Shown here piece after piece: positions 22,206 to 35,110 of a stretch of DNA of 64,000 nucleotides (position 1 is the stretch's first letter; each line of letters starts with the position of its first letter). The position numbers and the translations under genes were made by a program. The stretch comes from Halichoerus grypus (Eukaryota > Chordata > Mammalia > Carnivora > Phocidae), in contig NC_135725.1 in assembly GCF_964656455.1 (NCBI RefSeq), forward strand, positions 49,917,688 through 49,981,687. The letters are read 5' to 3'. The notes under the pieces are model-generated. The model saw nothing but the letters and a program-made list of their open reading frames with translations. It had not been told where the DNA came from and made no database searches.

Positions 22206-23822
22206 TTTTTTCTTTTGAGTATAGTCAACACACACTGTTACATTAGTTTCAGGCATACAACTTACTGATTTGACAAGTTTATACATTATGCTATGTGCAC
22301 CACACGTATAGTTACCATCTGTCCCATTACATCACTATTGCAATATCATTGTATTCCGTGTGCTCTGCTTTTTATTCCTGTGACTCACTTATTCCATAAC
22401 TGGAGGCCATTATCTCCCTCAGCCCCTCACTATTTTGCCCAACCCCCTCCCCCCTCCCCTCTGGGAACCATCAGTTCTGTGTATTTATAGTTCTGATTCT
22501 GCTTTTTGTTTATTCATTTTTTAAGATTCCATTTATGAGTGGAATCATATGGTATTTGTCTTTCCTAGTATGACTTATTTCCCTTAGTATAATACCCTCA
22601 TAAGACCCTCTAGGTCCATCCATGTTGTCTCAAATGGCACAGTCTCATTCTTTTTTATGGCTGTGTAATATTCCATTATATATATACCAAATCTTCTTTA
22701 TCCATTCATCTATTGATGGACACTTAGGTTTCTTCCATGTCTTGGCTATTGTAAATAATGCTGCAGTCAACATAGGGGTGCATATGTTTTTTTAAGTTAT
22801 TGTTTTCTCTGGGTAAATACCCAAGTTATTGTTTTCTCTGGGTAAATTCCCTCTGGGAATTATTAGATCATACAGTATTTCTATTTTTAATTTTTTGAGG
22901 AAACTCCATACCTTTCTCCACAGTGGCTGTACCACTTTACATTCCCACAAACATCGTACAGAGTTCCTTTTTCTCCACATCCACTTTTTCCCTCTTGTGT
23001 TTTTTATTTTAGCCATTCTGATAGATGTGAGGTGATGATACCTCATTGTGGTTTTGAGTTGCATTTCCCTGATGATGAGTGATGTTGAACGTTTTTTCAT
23101 GTGTCTGTTGACCATTTGTGTGTCTTCTCTGGAAAAATGTCTACTCAATTCCTCTGCCCATTTTTTAATCGGGTTGTTTGTTTTTTGGTGTTGAGTTATA
23201 TAAGTTCTTTATATATTTTGGTTGTTAACCCCTTATTGGATACATCATTTGCAAATATGTTTTCCCATTCAGTAAGCTGCCTTTTTCTTGACAGTTTCCT
23301 TTGCTGTGCAAAAGCTTTTTATTTCGCTGTAGTCCCAATAGTTTATTTTTGCTTTTGTTTCTCCTGCTGGAGACATACCTAGAAAAAATTCTGCTATGGC
23401 TGATATTAGAGAAATAACTGCCTATGTTCTCTTCTAGGATTTTTATGGTTTTAGGTCTCATGTTTAGGTCTTTAATCCATTTTGAGTTTATTTTTGTTTA
23501 TGGTGAGAAAGTGGTTCAGTTTCATTCTTTTGCGTGTAGCTGTGCAGTTTTTCCAGAACCATTTATTGAAAAGATTCTCTTTTCCTTAATTGTGTATTCT
23601 TGCCTCCTTTGTCATAGATTGACTGATAGATGTGGGTTATTTCTGGGCTCTCTGTTCTGTTCCATTGATCTGTATGTCTGTTTTTGTGCCAGTACCATAC
23701 CGTTTTGATCACTACAGCTTTGTAGTATATCTTGTTATCTGGGATCATGATGCCTCCTGTTTTGTTTCTTCTCAGGATTGCTTTGGCTCTTTGGGGTCTT
23801 CTGCAATTCCATACACACAATC
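22206..23822 (-). mobile_element. LINE-1, 5'-truncated, minus strand (older subfamily)
   Basis: Reverse-strand L1 3' UTR (GAGTATAGTCAACACACACT, GTTACATTAGTTTCAGGCAT) followed by the C-terminal half of ORF2: blocks corresponding to [14 protein letters not shown] and [14 protein letters not shown] are readable, with many breaks. Possible duplicated flanks TGCTTTTTTATCCT (about 22192) and TGCTTTTATTCT (about 23824). More diverged than the copy at 9-14.5 kb, with a different 3' UTR. A 29-bp tandem duplication lies inside it at 22794-22847. Confidence 0.88.
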
Positions 23823-26347
23823 TATGCTTTTATTCTAGATCCTTATGGAGGATTTGGCAAATTCCTCAGACAGTTATTTAAATCAGGCCCAATGTACTCT
23901 TAATTACGAGAAAAGGGAAGAATGTTGGAGGCAGTAACCTGGAGACAGGCTTGGTGACAAATAAGTAGATCATCTAAGGAAGATGAAGCCCAGACACCTT
24001 TGTGGGAGAGATAAATGTTGGTTCTGGCATAAAGTACATTTTTTTTTTTGTTACCTGAAAAATGTAATGTCCCACCTAAATTTATGAGAAGTACTACTTG
24101 AGGCTGTCAGGAAGAATTGTTGAGGACTCGAAAATGGGCAAAGGAGACAAGAGGGCATTACTGAATTCTTTGAATGACTTTCTATTGTCTAGTCTGTTTT
24201 AAACTTTGGGTGTTAGAGGATAAGCTGTGGAAAACTGATCACACTGCACATGATCCCTGACCATAGAAATTAAAAATGAGTTTTGTCCAGGACAGAATAT
24301 TAATCCCTGCAAGTCAAATTCTTATTTGAACCAGTAGTTCTCATATTAATTAATAAGTTAAAGAAAATATTTGACATGGTTCATTTTATATTTGTACAAG
24401 GGTCATGATTTCACTTCTTCCAAAATCATAATTCACAAGGGCTATGAATGAATTTTGATTCTTTTATTTTTTGACCCTTTAGACTGCTTTGAAACTGCCA
24501 TACTTCATACAAAAAGACGGTGATTACATTCACAGCGATGGGCAACCATCTGAAAACTAAAAATCAGTGGAAAATTTTATTTTAAAAGTCTAACTATTTG
24601 TCCTTGAAACTTCCTACAAATAGCAAAAGTACATACATATAAAGAAGATTTTAAATTAGGTCTGCAAAATTATTTATAATTTTCAAACCATTTTTCTAGA
24701 ATTATGGCTCTTCCAGTCTGCACAACTGATCATTTTTCAGAAAGGTCTTTGAAAACATGAATAAATATTTTGATTTAATGAAAGGTGATCAGTAAAGTGT
24801 TATTGTCCACTCTAACTCACATGATGGTTATTTTTAATGTTATTTTTTATTGCAAAGGAGACACATTTTCATAACTTACAAAATACTAAAATCTTTAAAG
24901 AGAATAAAATTTCTCAACCGGGGATAGTAAACAGAGTAATCATTTTTAAAAGATTGTTTTTCATACTCCTTCCATAGGATATATATGCACACACACCCAC
25001 ATATATACATACATATACATACATGTGTATATATATACACACATATCTTCAACTTATCTGGCTTTTCATTTAGCTAGTGTACGAATTTTTCTGTATGCAA
25101 TAAACAGTTTGAAAATACAATTTTTAACGATAGCATAATATTCTAAAGGTTAAATTTAATTCTTCCTTTGTTAAATATTTTGAATATTTTCAGAATTATA
25201 ACGATAAATTATGCTGTGATGAACATCTTAGCCTAAAGATCATTGATGATTTTTCAGGATATTTACTTGGATTTCCAAAACAGAATTGCCTCTTCAAAAA
25301 ATGTTTGCATTTAAGGCTCTTGATATGTATTTTCAAATTATTTGAAGAGAATGCACCCATTTACAATCCTAGAACAGACTGTATGTCTCATAAGCATAAA
25401 CCAGATTTTTAGGCATGGTTAGTGTATTCTGTATACACATAAGCCCACATCACATACATGCATACACATTAATAATTATCTTGGTGATCAGTAAGTTACT
25501 ATTTAGAATAGAAGTCTAATAAATATTCTTAAATTGCTTATATTACATAAGTTCTCTGACATTGTGCTATTTTTTTAATGCCTTTAAGCATGGAAGAAAT
25601 TGGACTAAAGCTAGGCTGGAATAAAACCAAATTTACAGAATGCATATAACTGACACTACCTTTAAATAATTCTTAGTATCTTCTTAACTCATCTTAGGTA
25701 AACATTTCTAAGTTCTGGGTAAAGCCTTGCCTTTCCTGTAAATGTCACTTAATACATAAAAGGTTCTTGGACTTGGTCAGATTTAGAATGAAATATGCTA
25801 CATATAATTCCTAAAGTGCTGGCTGTTTCATATCTACATGCCTAAATCATTTTATTATCCGCTTAATAGCAGAACAAATTAGTCATCGTCTCTGATTCTG
25901 GTGCACATTATGCTGAGACATGCCCACCCTAATATGCTTTCTGATAAAGTAAATGCTCACCCTGTCAGAGCACAAATCTTATTTGGGCTTCAGGAAAGTC
26001 AAAGGAGAGAGAGCTGAGTCTGCAGTAGGATTGCTTACTCGAGGAGAACTGAGATTTATTAGCCGACTTCATTAAATATATGGAAGACCCCAGCACTCAA
26101 GGTTAGAAAATTAGGATGCAAACATGAAACCTCTGTATGAAATGAAACAGGTAGCAAAAACAAGAAAGATAGATCTTTGCACCTTACACAAGTAAGGAAG
26201 GTGGGCTTATATTAAAGCAAATACTCTAGCTAGCTAAATGAAATGGTATGAAAAACATTTCATATTTGCTTGGTTCAGTAATCTGTGACTATAAGATAAG
26301 TAACAACACTAATTAAATCTCAGAGATATGTATGGTTGTTGATAAAT
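23823..26347. other. Non-coding stretch, nothing recognised
   Basis: About 2.5 kb of AT-rich unique-looking DNA with no gene. The only clear structure is a mixed (AC/AT) microsatellite at about 24978-25046. Confidence 0.4.
24978..25046. repeat. Compound ATAC/AC/AT microsatellite
   Basis: ATATATGCACACACACCCAC then repeated ATACATACATATACATACAT and TATATATACACACATAT units. Confidence 0.85.
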
Positions 26348-26396
26348 ATATGAAATGAAGTCTCAACCCCAATTGCATATAGCTTTATTTGTGTAC
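26348..26396 (+). repeat. Unassigned direct repeat, copy 1
   Basis: A 49-base segment containing CTCAACCCCAATTGCATATA followed by G and CTTTATTTGTGTAC. The same segment recurs at 27548-27591 in the same orientation with one substitution (G/A) and a 4-base length difference (GAAG present here). It does not match a repeat family I know. Confidence 0.85.
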
Positions 26397-27547
26397 AATT
26401 TTTTAAAAATTATTTAGAGTATGTGGTTTAACAAGTAAAATTTCACATCCATAATATTTCTATGCAAATAATTTATCTACACAATGGTAAATAAATTTCA
26501 ACTTGGAAAAAAAAGATGCATGCTACATTTTAATGTAATTTACTGAAATGAACATTTATAGAAATTGTGTTTTGGTATTTTCAAAAGAGATTTTCATTAA
26601 AGAAGTTAAATAATAATAGGTAGGTGGTTAAAATGATGTTTATGTTTTCTTTTTTGTTTCCCAATTCTACCCCTTTATAATGTTTATAGCCATGGGTCAA
26701 TTTTTCATAATTTTTGAAAAAAACCTGTTTTTTTCTATCACCTAAAAATGCTGTCATTACCTGCCTCCTTCTCAGTCTCTTGATACTACAGTTTGGGCAT
26801 GTAAGAAGAATTGTGTTGGTAGCTGTAATATTAATTTGCTTTTGACTTGGAAAAATGAATAAAATGGAGTTTGAGAACAGGGCAACTAGAATGTAGAGAG
26901 AAACTATCAGCATTGTGGGCTCTAATAGATGGGAGTTCTAAAATAGGAGAAGTAAAGTAACTTTTCCAGAGAAAGTATGGTATCACCAAATGTTGAACTC
27001 CAAATCTATATTCTTTTCAATATATGTTTTTTAGTGAACATTTAGAGAAGAGGTCGAAAACAGGGAGGTCAAAAACAGGGACCAAGTGATAGGACTGAAA
27101 AGGAAAAAAAAATCCACAGGGAATAGGCATTGAGATAAGAGTTTATAGACACAGCTAAATTCATGTAAAATAGCAAGTGATCATGATTACATTCTTTACA
27201 TCTTCCTTATGTATAGTTTGCTTTCTGGTTTAGAACCTTGTCCACCATGTACAAAATATACAGTTTCTTCCCTTTGGCAACCTAGTTCATTACACATAGA
27301 GATAACAAAAAGCCTTAGAAGGAGGAGGCTGAAGAAGCCAGTTGAAAAGAGTTTTAGGAGGAGATTTTTTTTGGTGCTGTGTTTATTTTGGGTTCTCACA
27401 ATAGTTTGGGTGGAAGAAGTTGTGTCCATCTCACCTCAAACTATGTTAGAAGGGCTTTGAGGAGATAAATTATAGAGCCTCTCAATTGCTTCTAAGTTTG
27501 AAAGATATAGTCATTGATACTTCACAGTTAACTGTAAAATATGTTAC
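26397..27547. other. 1.15 kb between two direct repeats, no gene
   Basis: Non-coding, AT-rich. Short frames on both strands at 27196-27460 and a 110-codon minus-strand frame at 26581-26913 show no recognisable domain and overlap each other or lie in low-complexity sequence. Confidence 0.4.
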
Positions 27548-27591
27548 ATATGAAATCTCAACCCCAATTGCATATAACTTTATTTGTGTAC
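27548..27591 (+). repeat. Unassigned direct repeat, copy 2
   Basis: Second copy of the segment at 26348-26396, lacking the GAAG insertion. The flanks on both sides differ from copy 1, so the homology is limited to about 45 bases. Confidence 0.85.
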
Positions 27592-28439
27592 TAAAGACAT
27601 ATTATGGAAACACTATCAAGGAAAACTTCACTTGAACCAAATTTGAGCCACACAAAAGGGATCTGGCTTAGGTTATCCTAGAATGAATTTTGCTAAAGAT
27701 AACTGTCTTAAAGGGCAAAGAATATTCCAAAGACTGGTGGAACATTAAAATCTTGAGTCTAAGGAAGAGTCATACATGGCCATTCAGCAGAGAGGCTGTG
27801 CTTTGCTTTGGGGGAGCGTCAGTAGATTTTTGCTGAAGGAGAAAAATGTTCCACTAGACTTAAATAATGGCAGTTGTCTATTGACATCCAGAAGACTCCA
27901 ATAACAGAACTGTACCAGCCATGTGGCAGTGTCTTCTGAATCTCTAACGCTTTCTTCCCTTGAGTCTCATCTTGGAAGAATCAAGGAAGAGTATGTAGAA
28001 TAAGGTAGTCAGTTGAAAAGGATGGAGAAGAGGTTGAAGAAAACAATGCTTTCAAAGGGATAGTTGGCTTCATTTTTTATTACAATTTCTCAACTCCATT
28101 ATTCCGTAATATAACTTTCATAAGTTTAATATCTAGGTTTATAGTGAAATTTCTCTCTTCAGTTTCCCTTGAAGGAGATTCCTCTTCCTCTGCCTGATCT
28201 TCATAATAATTATTATCCTTCTTACATTCATCTTTTAGGCAAGAAGAAAAGGGGTAAGGCTACCAATAGGAGGCAATTTCAGAAGTCCTTGTAGAGGACA
28301 GTAACCTCAGATTTCAGCTGAAAATGCAAGTTAAAACTACCAGAATTTGCTTATGGTTAAATATGTAGATGAGGGAAAAGAAGAAAGAGCAGAGGACTTT
28401 ATGATAATTCTAGGAGGCAGTACGTATGTCATTTCTAAG
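27592..28439. other. Non-coding stretch, nothing recognised
   Basis: No gene or named repeat seen. Confidence 0.35.
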
Positions 28440-28680
28440 AATGCAAGCTCTATTACCAAACTTATGGATTTAAATTCCGATTCTAACACCTCCTAGCCAT
28501 GAGACCTTGAAAAAGTTACTAAACTTCTCAGAGCTTTGCTTTTCTCGTATGTAGATAAGGAATAATTTTAGTAATTAACTTTTAGGTTTCTTGTGAAGAT
28601 TAATGAGATAATTCACATTATACACTTAGAAAAGGAACTGGAACATAATAAGCAGTTAATAAATAGAAGGTATTATTATC
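28440..28680 (+). repeat. MIR, plus strand
   Basis: Decayed tRNA-derived MIR: ATTCCGATTCTAACACCTCC (the 'aatcccggctctgcca' position), GAGACCTTGAAAAAGTTACT, AAACTTCTCAGAGCTTTGCTT, then GAAGATTAATGAGATAATTC and AGCAGTTAATAAAT. Confidence 0.72.
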
Positions 28681-28687
28681 ATCCACG

Positions 28688-28720
28688 ACTACTACCACCA
28701 CCACCACCACCATCATCATA
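28688..28720. repeat. (ACC)n/(ATC)n trinucleotide tract
   Basis: ACTACTACC followed by repeated ACC units and CATCATCAT, at the 3' edge of the MIR. Confidence 0.85.
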
Positions 28721-29029
28721 AAAATTCTTCCATGGCTTAAGTTGCAGATTTGACTGACGCCAAATGAATTTTCCATACTACAGCAAAATTTCCAATGTAA
28801 TCTAGGCAAGCAAATTGATTAATATGAGGCCATTCTCTAACAGTCCAACTGACCAAATGTTACCCCTTCCTGATTCCTACCAGTTGTAGAGTAATCTTCG
28901 AAGGGGTCCTGTCTAGCTTCACATTCCTTTTTTCAGTAATGCAAGATAATCATGTCATTGAAGCTATTATACATCTCCCATTAATTATGTTAATTTAATT
29001 GGAGATTTACTTGATGTCAGTTATCATAC

Positions 29030-29215
29030 TATATGTTTTACAAATGCCATGTTTAATCCTTAGGTTAAGTTCCCCTTTCAAGATAGATATTATTCTCTCT
29101 ATTTTTCAGTTGAGGAAACTGAAGCTCAGAGAGATTATGTGGCTTATGTAAAGTTTCACACATTAAAACCAGTAGTGACAGGATTTAAACATACCTTCTC
29201 ATTCCAAAGATCATC
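29030..29215 (-). repeat. MIR, minus strand
   Basis: Reverse-complement MIR blocks: TTATTCTCTCTATTTTTCAG, TTGAGGAAACTGAAGCTCAG, AGAGATTATGTGGCTTATGT and CAGGATTTAAACATACCTTC. Confidence 0.75.
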
Positions 29216-29613
29216 ATTTACCTTGAATTGGTGTATTTTATTGGGACTTGTTTGACATAGTCTATATGGTTAGCTATAGATCACTAAGTATCTAATCCCA
29301 TGTGTTGTTCTTTTTCAGTAATGTGCATAAGACACTCTTTGCCCATCCCTGGCAATCTCACCTAGCTGTCACCTCAACTTTTACTTAGTTATTAACTTTC
29401 TGGGATCTTTTAACTTCACAAATTCCTTACACTGATGCCATCATCTATTTTGAACATTATTAGGTTTGTGACTAAAAAAACAAGATGGAAGTTCAACGAT
29501 TTTTTTTTTTTCTGATATATCAGCATATGTATGGTTACAAAACGACTAAGCCAAAATGTTAGTCATAAAATGTGGTATAAAGGCATCCACGCCAAAATTC
29601 AGTGTTCACTTTA

Positions 29614-29811
29614 TTTTATTTTTTTTAAAGATTTTATTTATTTATTTGACAGAGAGACAGCGAGAGAGGGAGCACAAGCAGGGGGAGTGGGAGAGGGAGA
29701 AGCAGGCCTCCCACTGAGAAGGGAGCCCAATGCGGGGCTCGATCCCAGGACCCTGGGATCATGACCTGAGCCGAAGGCAGATGCTTAACAACTGGGTCAC
29801 CCAGGCGCCCC
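29614..29811 (-). mobile_element. Can-SINE, minus strand, exact 16-bp duplication
   Basis: Complete reverse-oriented copy from the T-rich tail (TTAAAGATTTTATTTATTTA) through GACAGAGAGACAGCGAGAGA to the reversed head CACCCAGGCGCCCC. Flanked by identical TTCAGTGTTCACTTTA at 29598-29613 and 29812-29827. A short plus-strand frame over it is a product of the SINE. Confidence 0.96.
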
Positions 29812-30255
29812 TTCAGTGTTCACTTTAACTGCTATTTCATAACTGGCTCTCCCTGATTATTTTAGCCATGACCTCAAGGTGGCCTTAGTCAATTGTCTTT
29901 TGTGGACTGAACCTCCAGAATTGTCCATATCAAGGACCAGTTGTTCTTACCACACAGACTTAGTCTATGGTCAATGATTTTGATCTGACTTTTGACGCCT
30001 GCTCTCAACTGTGTTTGTTTAGTCAAAAGCAATCTATGAAGATATCATAGACTCTATTCAGAATTTGTCCTCAAACCAGATAAAAACATATAAAAAATCT
30101 TTATATGCCAAGGGAAAAGAGTACTTCGAAGCAAAGTAACCTGTGATTAAGGAATCTTGCAAAAATAAATGATATTCCTCAGGTCTCTCTAATGTGTGAT
30201 ATATCTTCTTCCTTTTTTCCCCTCAAGTAGAGGGCTATTAATAAACCAGCCTTCA

Positions 30256-30451
30256 AGGGCACCTGGGTGGCTCAGTCAGTTAAGCACCTACCTTCAGCTC
30301 AGGTCATGATTCGGGGTCCTGGGATCAAGCCCCACATCAGACTCCCTGCTCAGTGGGGAGCCTGCTTCTCCCTCTCCCTCTGCCCTTCCCCTGCTCCCTG
30401 CTTGTGCTCTCTCTCTCTCTCTCAAATAAAGAAATGAAATTCTGTAAAAAG
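30256..30451 (+). mobile_element. Can-SINE, plus strand
   Basis: Head GGGCACCTGGGTGGCTCAGT, body GCTCAGGTCATGATTCGGGG, (CT)n and an A-rich tail. Imperfect duplication AATAAACCAGCCTTCA (30240-30255) and AATAAAATCAGCCTTCA (30452-30468). It lies 444 bases from an oppositely oriented copy. Confidence 0.93.
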
Positions 30452-30469
30452 AATAAAATCAGCCTTCAT

Positions 30470-32597
30470 CTTGCCCCTGGTTCTCTTTCAATAGAGCAAT
30501 TTCATGAAAACAAAGTTTTGCTTCCCTCATATAGATGTTTCACTTTCTCTTCAAGAAGTCTGACAATGTTCTAAGAAAAAAAAATTTGCTGAGCTTAACT
30601 GAGGACTGGCTCAGTGCTCTGTTATCATTAACTTTAATAACAGTTTAGAAAGTCTGCCCTAATCTGGAACCAGTCCATTCCTTGCCCCCACCTTTCTTTT
30701 GAGATTCTATCAAATGCAGACTCCCACACATTGCTTTACTAAAAACGGGTTTCATTCTAAAATAAAACTGCCCTGAGGAAGTACAACTGATGGTACGCTT
30801 TTGGATATATCAATAAATTTTGCTTCAGAAAATTAAACTATGTTCTCAAAATAATTGCTAGTGATTTGAGATGAGATTTTTATGGCCACTTGATTGATAA
30901 TAATGCTGCCACTCCTACATTCCCTGATCCTATTCCCCTTCCTCTTCCTGCTGTTCCGAGTAGGAAGAATAGATGCAGTGTCACCAATACAAAGGCAGAG
31001 TTCTAGCAAAAAGTATGCAGACAGTAACAAAGAAGTAGTTCGCTCATGGGAGGATTTTGTCTCTTGCTGGATTCTAGTCTTCTGACTTCTACTATAGAGC
31101 CAGATTAGGTTTAAGGAAGTTCACACCAGAAAAACTTTTGTTCGTTAACCCTAGATTCTGTTCTCCTTTTAGAAACAGTATTGCAGAGACATTAAGTCTC
31201 CAAATAGTTTCTCATTCTGAGCTGTTACTTACCAGTATTCACAAGTCCCTCTGGGACTTAGATTGTTCATCAGTAAACGTGGAGATAATAATTTATATTT
31301 CATAGGGTTGTTATATTACAAAGTGTCTGACACATAATCTTTGCTTCATAAATGCTAGCAGTCTCGTGTCTTTGAGTGACTATATTCTTGCTTACCAATT
31401 ATGCTTCTAAGAAAATGATGTATGCTGGAATTAAAATGGGTAAGAAGAAGTACAGAGGAAAGAATAAAGGATATGAATGATCCATTCCCTATTTACCTTT
31501 AACTTAATCAAGTTTAAGAAGCTCCTGGAGATGAGAGGCAAAGTCTGCGTGCCCTAGAACAGGTTACGTTATGCGACAGAGGTCCAGAGAAGGTTAAAAG
31601 CAGACCAGTGGCCTCTTCCTTCATCTTTGGGAGAATCAAGATCTATGGAACAAGTAAGTGTTTTTGCTCAGTTAAGGATGTCACAATATCTTTTTTTAGG
31701 TGGGGTTTAAAATTATTAGGTCATGCAATATTAGAGCTGAAAGGGCCTTGGTGATCACCTCACCAATGTCTGAATTTTGTAGGTGAAAGAACTGAGGCCA
31801 GAGTCAAAGAATGATTTGTTCAGGGTCACTCGACTGGTCAGTAGCAGAGATAAAAAAAGAATTCTGGTAGCCTCATAGCCAGTGTATATATGAAAGTCTT
31901 ATATCTGCAGACCTTACAGAGTTTCAGTAAGAAGCAGCTGGAGGCATGAGTGTATTTTATTGTATTCTGCAAGAAAAATGAATCTGCGGATAGTTTTATA
32001 CCAAGAGAACAATATACCACCCAAATTAGGTTCAAGGGCTGTCAACAATAAAATAATTCTATCAGCTATTTAAAGTACAATTATTACTGTGAAGTACTTG
32101 GTAGTCCAAGGATGTCTTTATATCAAACCAGAACATCTGGACACTTCAATCAACCGGATGTATTTACATTTTATAGACACAGCCCGAATGATATAGCAAA
32201 TTTAGTTTTTTTTTTAACCACAGGATTAAGTGCTCTAAATGTCTGAAACAAGCTGAGTTGTAACATAGAGAGTACTCAGTTAATATTGGATTTGCTTATC
32301 ACTACCCTAATCTATTATGTTTTAACTCTCAGAGGCCAAACTTATTTCCTTCATTTGGAAGTTTGCCACTTTGGGGAGTAAAAGGAATGGGATATATGGA
32401 TGTAATCTTTATATTTTGTCAGTAAAGATAAATTACTTAAATTTGTCAGAGAAGCATAACTTGATATTGTTCTACTAATACTGTGGTTGGTTTAGGATGT
32501 ATTTCTGGAGAAATAGCCCTATAGTCATCTTTCAAAAAATGAAGCTCAGAAATTCCTTCTCTCCTCTTCTCTTCATGAAATTAAGATTTAATTGAAT
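30470..32597. other. Non-coding stretch with MIR relics
   Basis: No gene. Relics include a MIR 3' part at about 31245-31365 (GTTCATCAGTAAACGTGGAG, CATAGGGTTGTTATATTACA) and a mammal-wide repeat piece at about 31728-31865 (TTAGAGCTGAAAGGGCCTTG, GAACTGAGGCCAGAG) of uncertain class. Confidence 0.45.
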
Positions 32598-32780
32598 CAT
32601 TAAATATTTGTTATGGTTGAGCTATTTACCAGGCAGTGTGCTAGTTGTTGGGTATATAACAGCGAACAGGTTAATGGCCCTTAGCTTGAGAGATCTTGGC
32701 ATTTGAAATGGAATACAGAGAGATAATTACAAAGTGTGTGGTAAGAGCCATCAGAGAACAGAAGAACACAGAAGAACATT
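32598..32780 (+). repeat. L2 fragment, plus strand
   Basis: AAATATTTGTTATGGTTGAG, CAGGCAGTGTGCTAGTTGTT, GGGTATATAACAGCGAACAG matches the order of the L2 3' end ('ccaggcactgtgctaggcgctggggatacagcagtgaac', given in essence). Confidence 0.65.
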
Positions 32781-35064
32781 GCTGAGGGACAAGCGGAGAG
32801 GCCTCTAACATAGCTTTGAGTGTCCTGGATGAAGTCATGTCAAAAGAGAAGGATAGAATGAAAGAGAAAGAGAAAAGAAAGGAAGAAAGGAAGTAGGGAA
32901 GGATATAAAGAAAGTAGATGATAAAAATCAACTTAAAAATGTGTGTGTGGGGGGCCATGGTAATTTTGAAAATTCTTTTGGCACTTACCCAAGTAAAAAG
33001 TTCAAAGACCACTATTTAGCCTGACAGTTGGTTTAGTTTTACTGTGTATGTGGGAATCAAACTGTAATGCTGAATTAGGTAGAAAAACAAACAGAAGTTC
33101 GTATAGAAACAGAAACTCAGAGGGAAAAATAAAGGGTAGAGTGAGACAGCTAAGGAGAACTTGTCGTCAGAGCCGTGGGCATCAGAAGACAGGCAAGATA
33201 TAAGTGGTTGGGAAGTTGGCAAGCTCTCCTAGGCAGATAACTCTCAGCGTCCTGGTCTCGTGATTCAAAAATACCCCTATACTGTTTACAATGTGTGCCG
33301 AGGAACGGAATCTAGGTTGTTCATTCAGGATGGAGGCACTCATTCCTTCATCTGTCACTCTAGGAAATTGGCTTTGGCTGAATCGAGCTGCCTTGCCTGC
33401 GGTCAGACTCCCCTGTTTCCTGTGTGGGCCTGCATCTAAGGACTGATGGATACAGTGATACAACTTCATGGGCAGCCCCCTTTCCTTAATTTGAACCATG
33501 CCCAAAGGGTCTTCTCAGCCTCAGAACTCTTATTGGGCTCAGTTGAAGCCTTTACTGCATCTCCGAGGCAAATTCTCCCTTCGCCCGATCCTGCGTCTTT
33601 CACTCTTTCCCAGTTGTTTTAACTAAGGGCCTTCCCTGATGAAATTTGTGCATGCATATTTCAATTTCAGAATCTGTTTCCTAGGAAACCTGGCCTATAA
33701 CATCTTTTTGGAAAGATATTAACATTATCAAAATTTCGTCACAGAGACAGCTACATCTAATTCTAATGATCCTAAAAGGATATTAAATGCTAATTGATAA
33801 ACAAGAATGTAAGATAAAATTCTGCATTTTCTGCTTGACAGTTATGTGTGATGTCATGTTTGACAGATAACAGTATCATCTTCGTGGGAGCTATGCAGTC
33901 AGTAAGTGTTATCCAATGGTAAAAAATCTATCGAAAAAGGGATAAAATGAAATTACTGCTAGTCTTAAAATGTTGGGGTAATCTCAAATTTATTGGAAAT
34001 GGGACTTGGAAGACTTTTGTATCTTTAAAAAAAGAGATGCTTGTTGGAATGAGAAATTCAAAGCAAAAGTTTTCTGAAGAATCCTCCCTTCTTGATAACC
34101 CTTAGAAAATTCCAGTCTACATGAATTTGCTTAGTATTTCACTATAGACTAGAGACTTAAAAATTGACATCAAGTGCTTTAAAAATGCAATAGAAAAAGT
34201 AGAGTAAAATCAATAATAGTGTGAGGAATGACTTGAACAGCTTGTATTTTCACAGTGGTCATCAAAAAGTAATTTTATATCCAATAATTTGTATCGATTG
34301 TTTGTGAAACTGTAATGCATTATGCCATAAGCCTGGTTGTGCAGTTATAAATATATGTACCATTTTGTTGGTCTTGTTTTCTTTTTTTTTCTTATTGAGC
34401 TTCATTTTCTCTCAAACGAATCTTATTTTGTAGTGTTTCTATGTAGAGGCAAGATTCAGAACCACGACTATTAATTCAAAATAGCTTCAGCCACACAATG
34501 TATACTCTCATTTTTGGGTAGTGAAAAACAAGGCAAACGTGTAAAATATTATACTATTCAAGAGAAAGTACTTTTGGAATCATCCATAGTGTGATTATCA
34601 ACTACCGTGCCTTTTCCTGGGGCCCACATAAAAAGATTTCATTAAAAGCCTGATTGTGCCATTTAAAAGCCAAAAAGATGCATACCCTAGGATATATTCA
34701 GCATAAAATCTCCCAATATATCTAGAATTTCTATCCTGGATAGAGAAGATATTACCTCACAAAACTTTGTATTGCCCCTGGTTTCTATATTATGGGCTTA
34801 GCCAAAGTAGGACTCCTTTTCTCTTCTGTTGTTTCAGTCAGCACTCTCTGGAAAGGGAATGCTACAATGAAGAAGTTTAATTGATTTACTTATTAAGGTG
34901 CCAAGGCAGGACATACCTGAAAGAAAACACACTTTTTCCTTATAATCCTCACATGGATTTGAGTTGGGAGCAGAAATCCTGGTTTTAGGGAGTGTTCTTT
35001 GATGATTCTACGGTGGATATTTGTATCAATTTGGAGGGAGAAGCTACAATGGTCCAAATTACTG

Positions 35065-35110
<46 letters not shown>

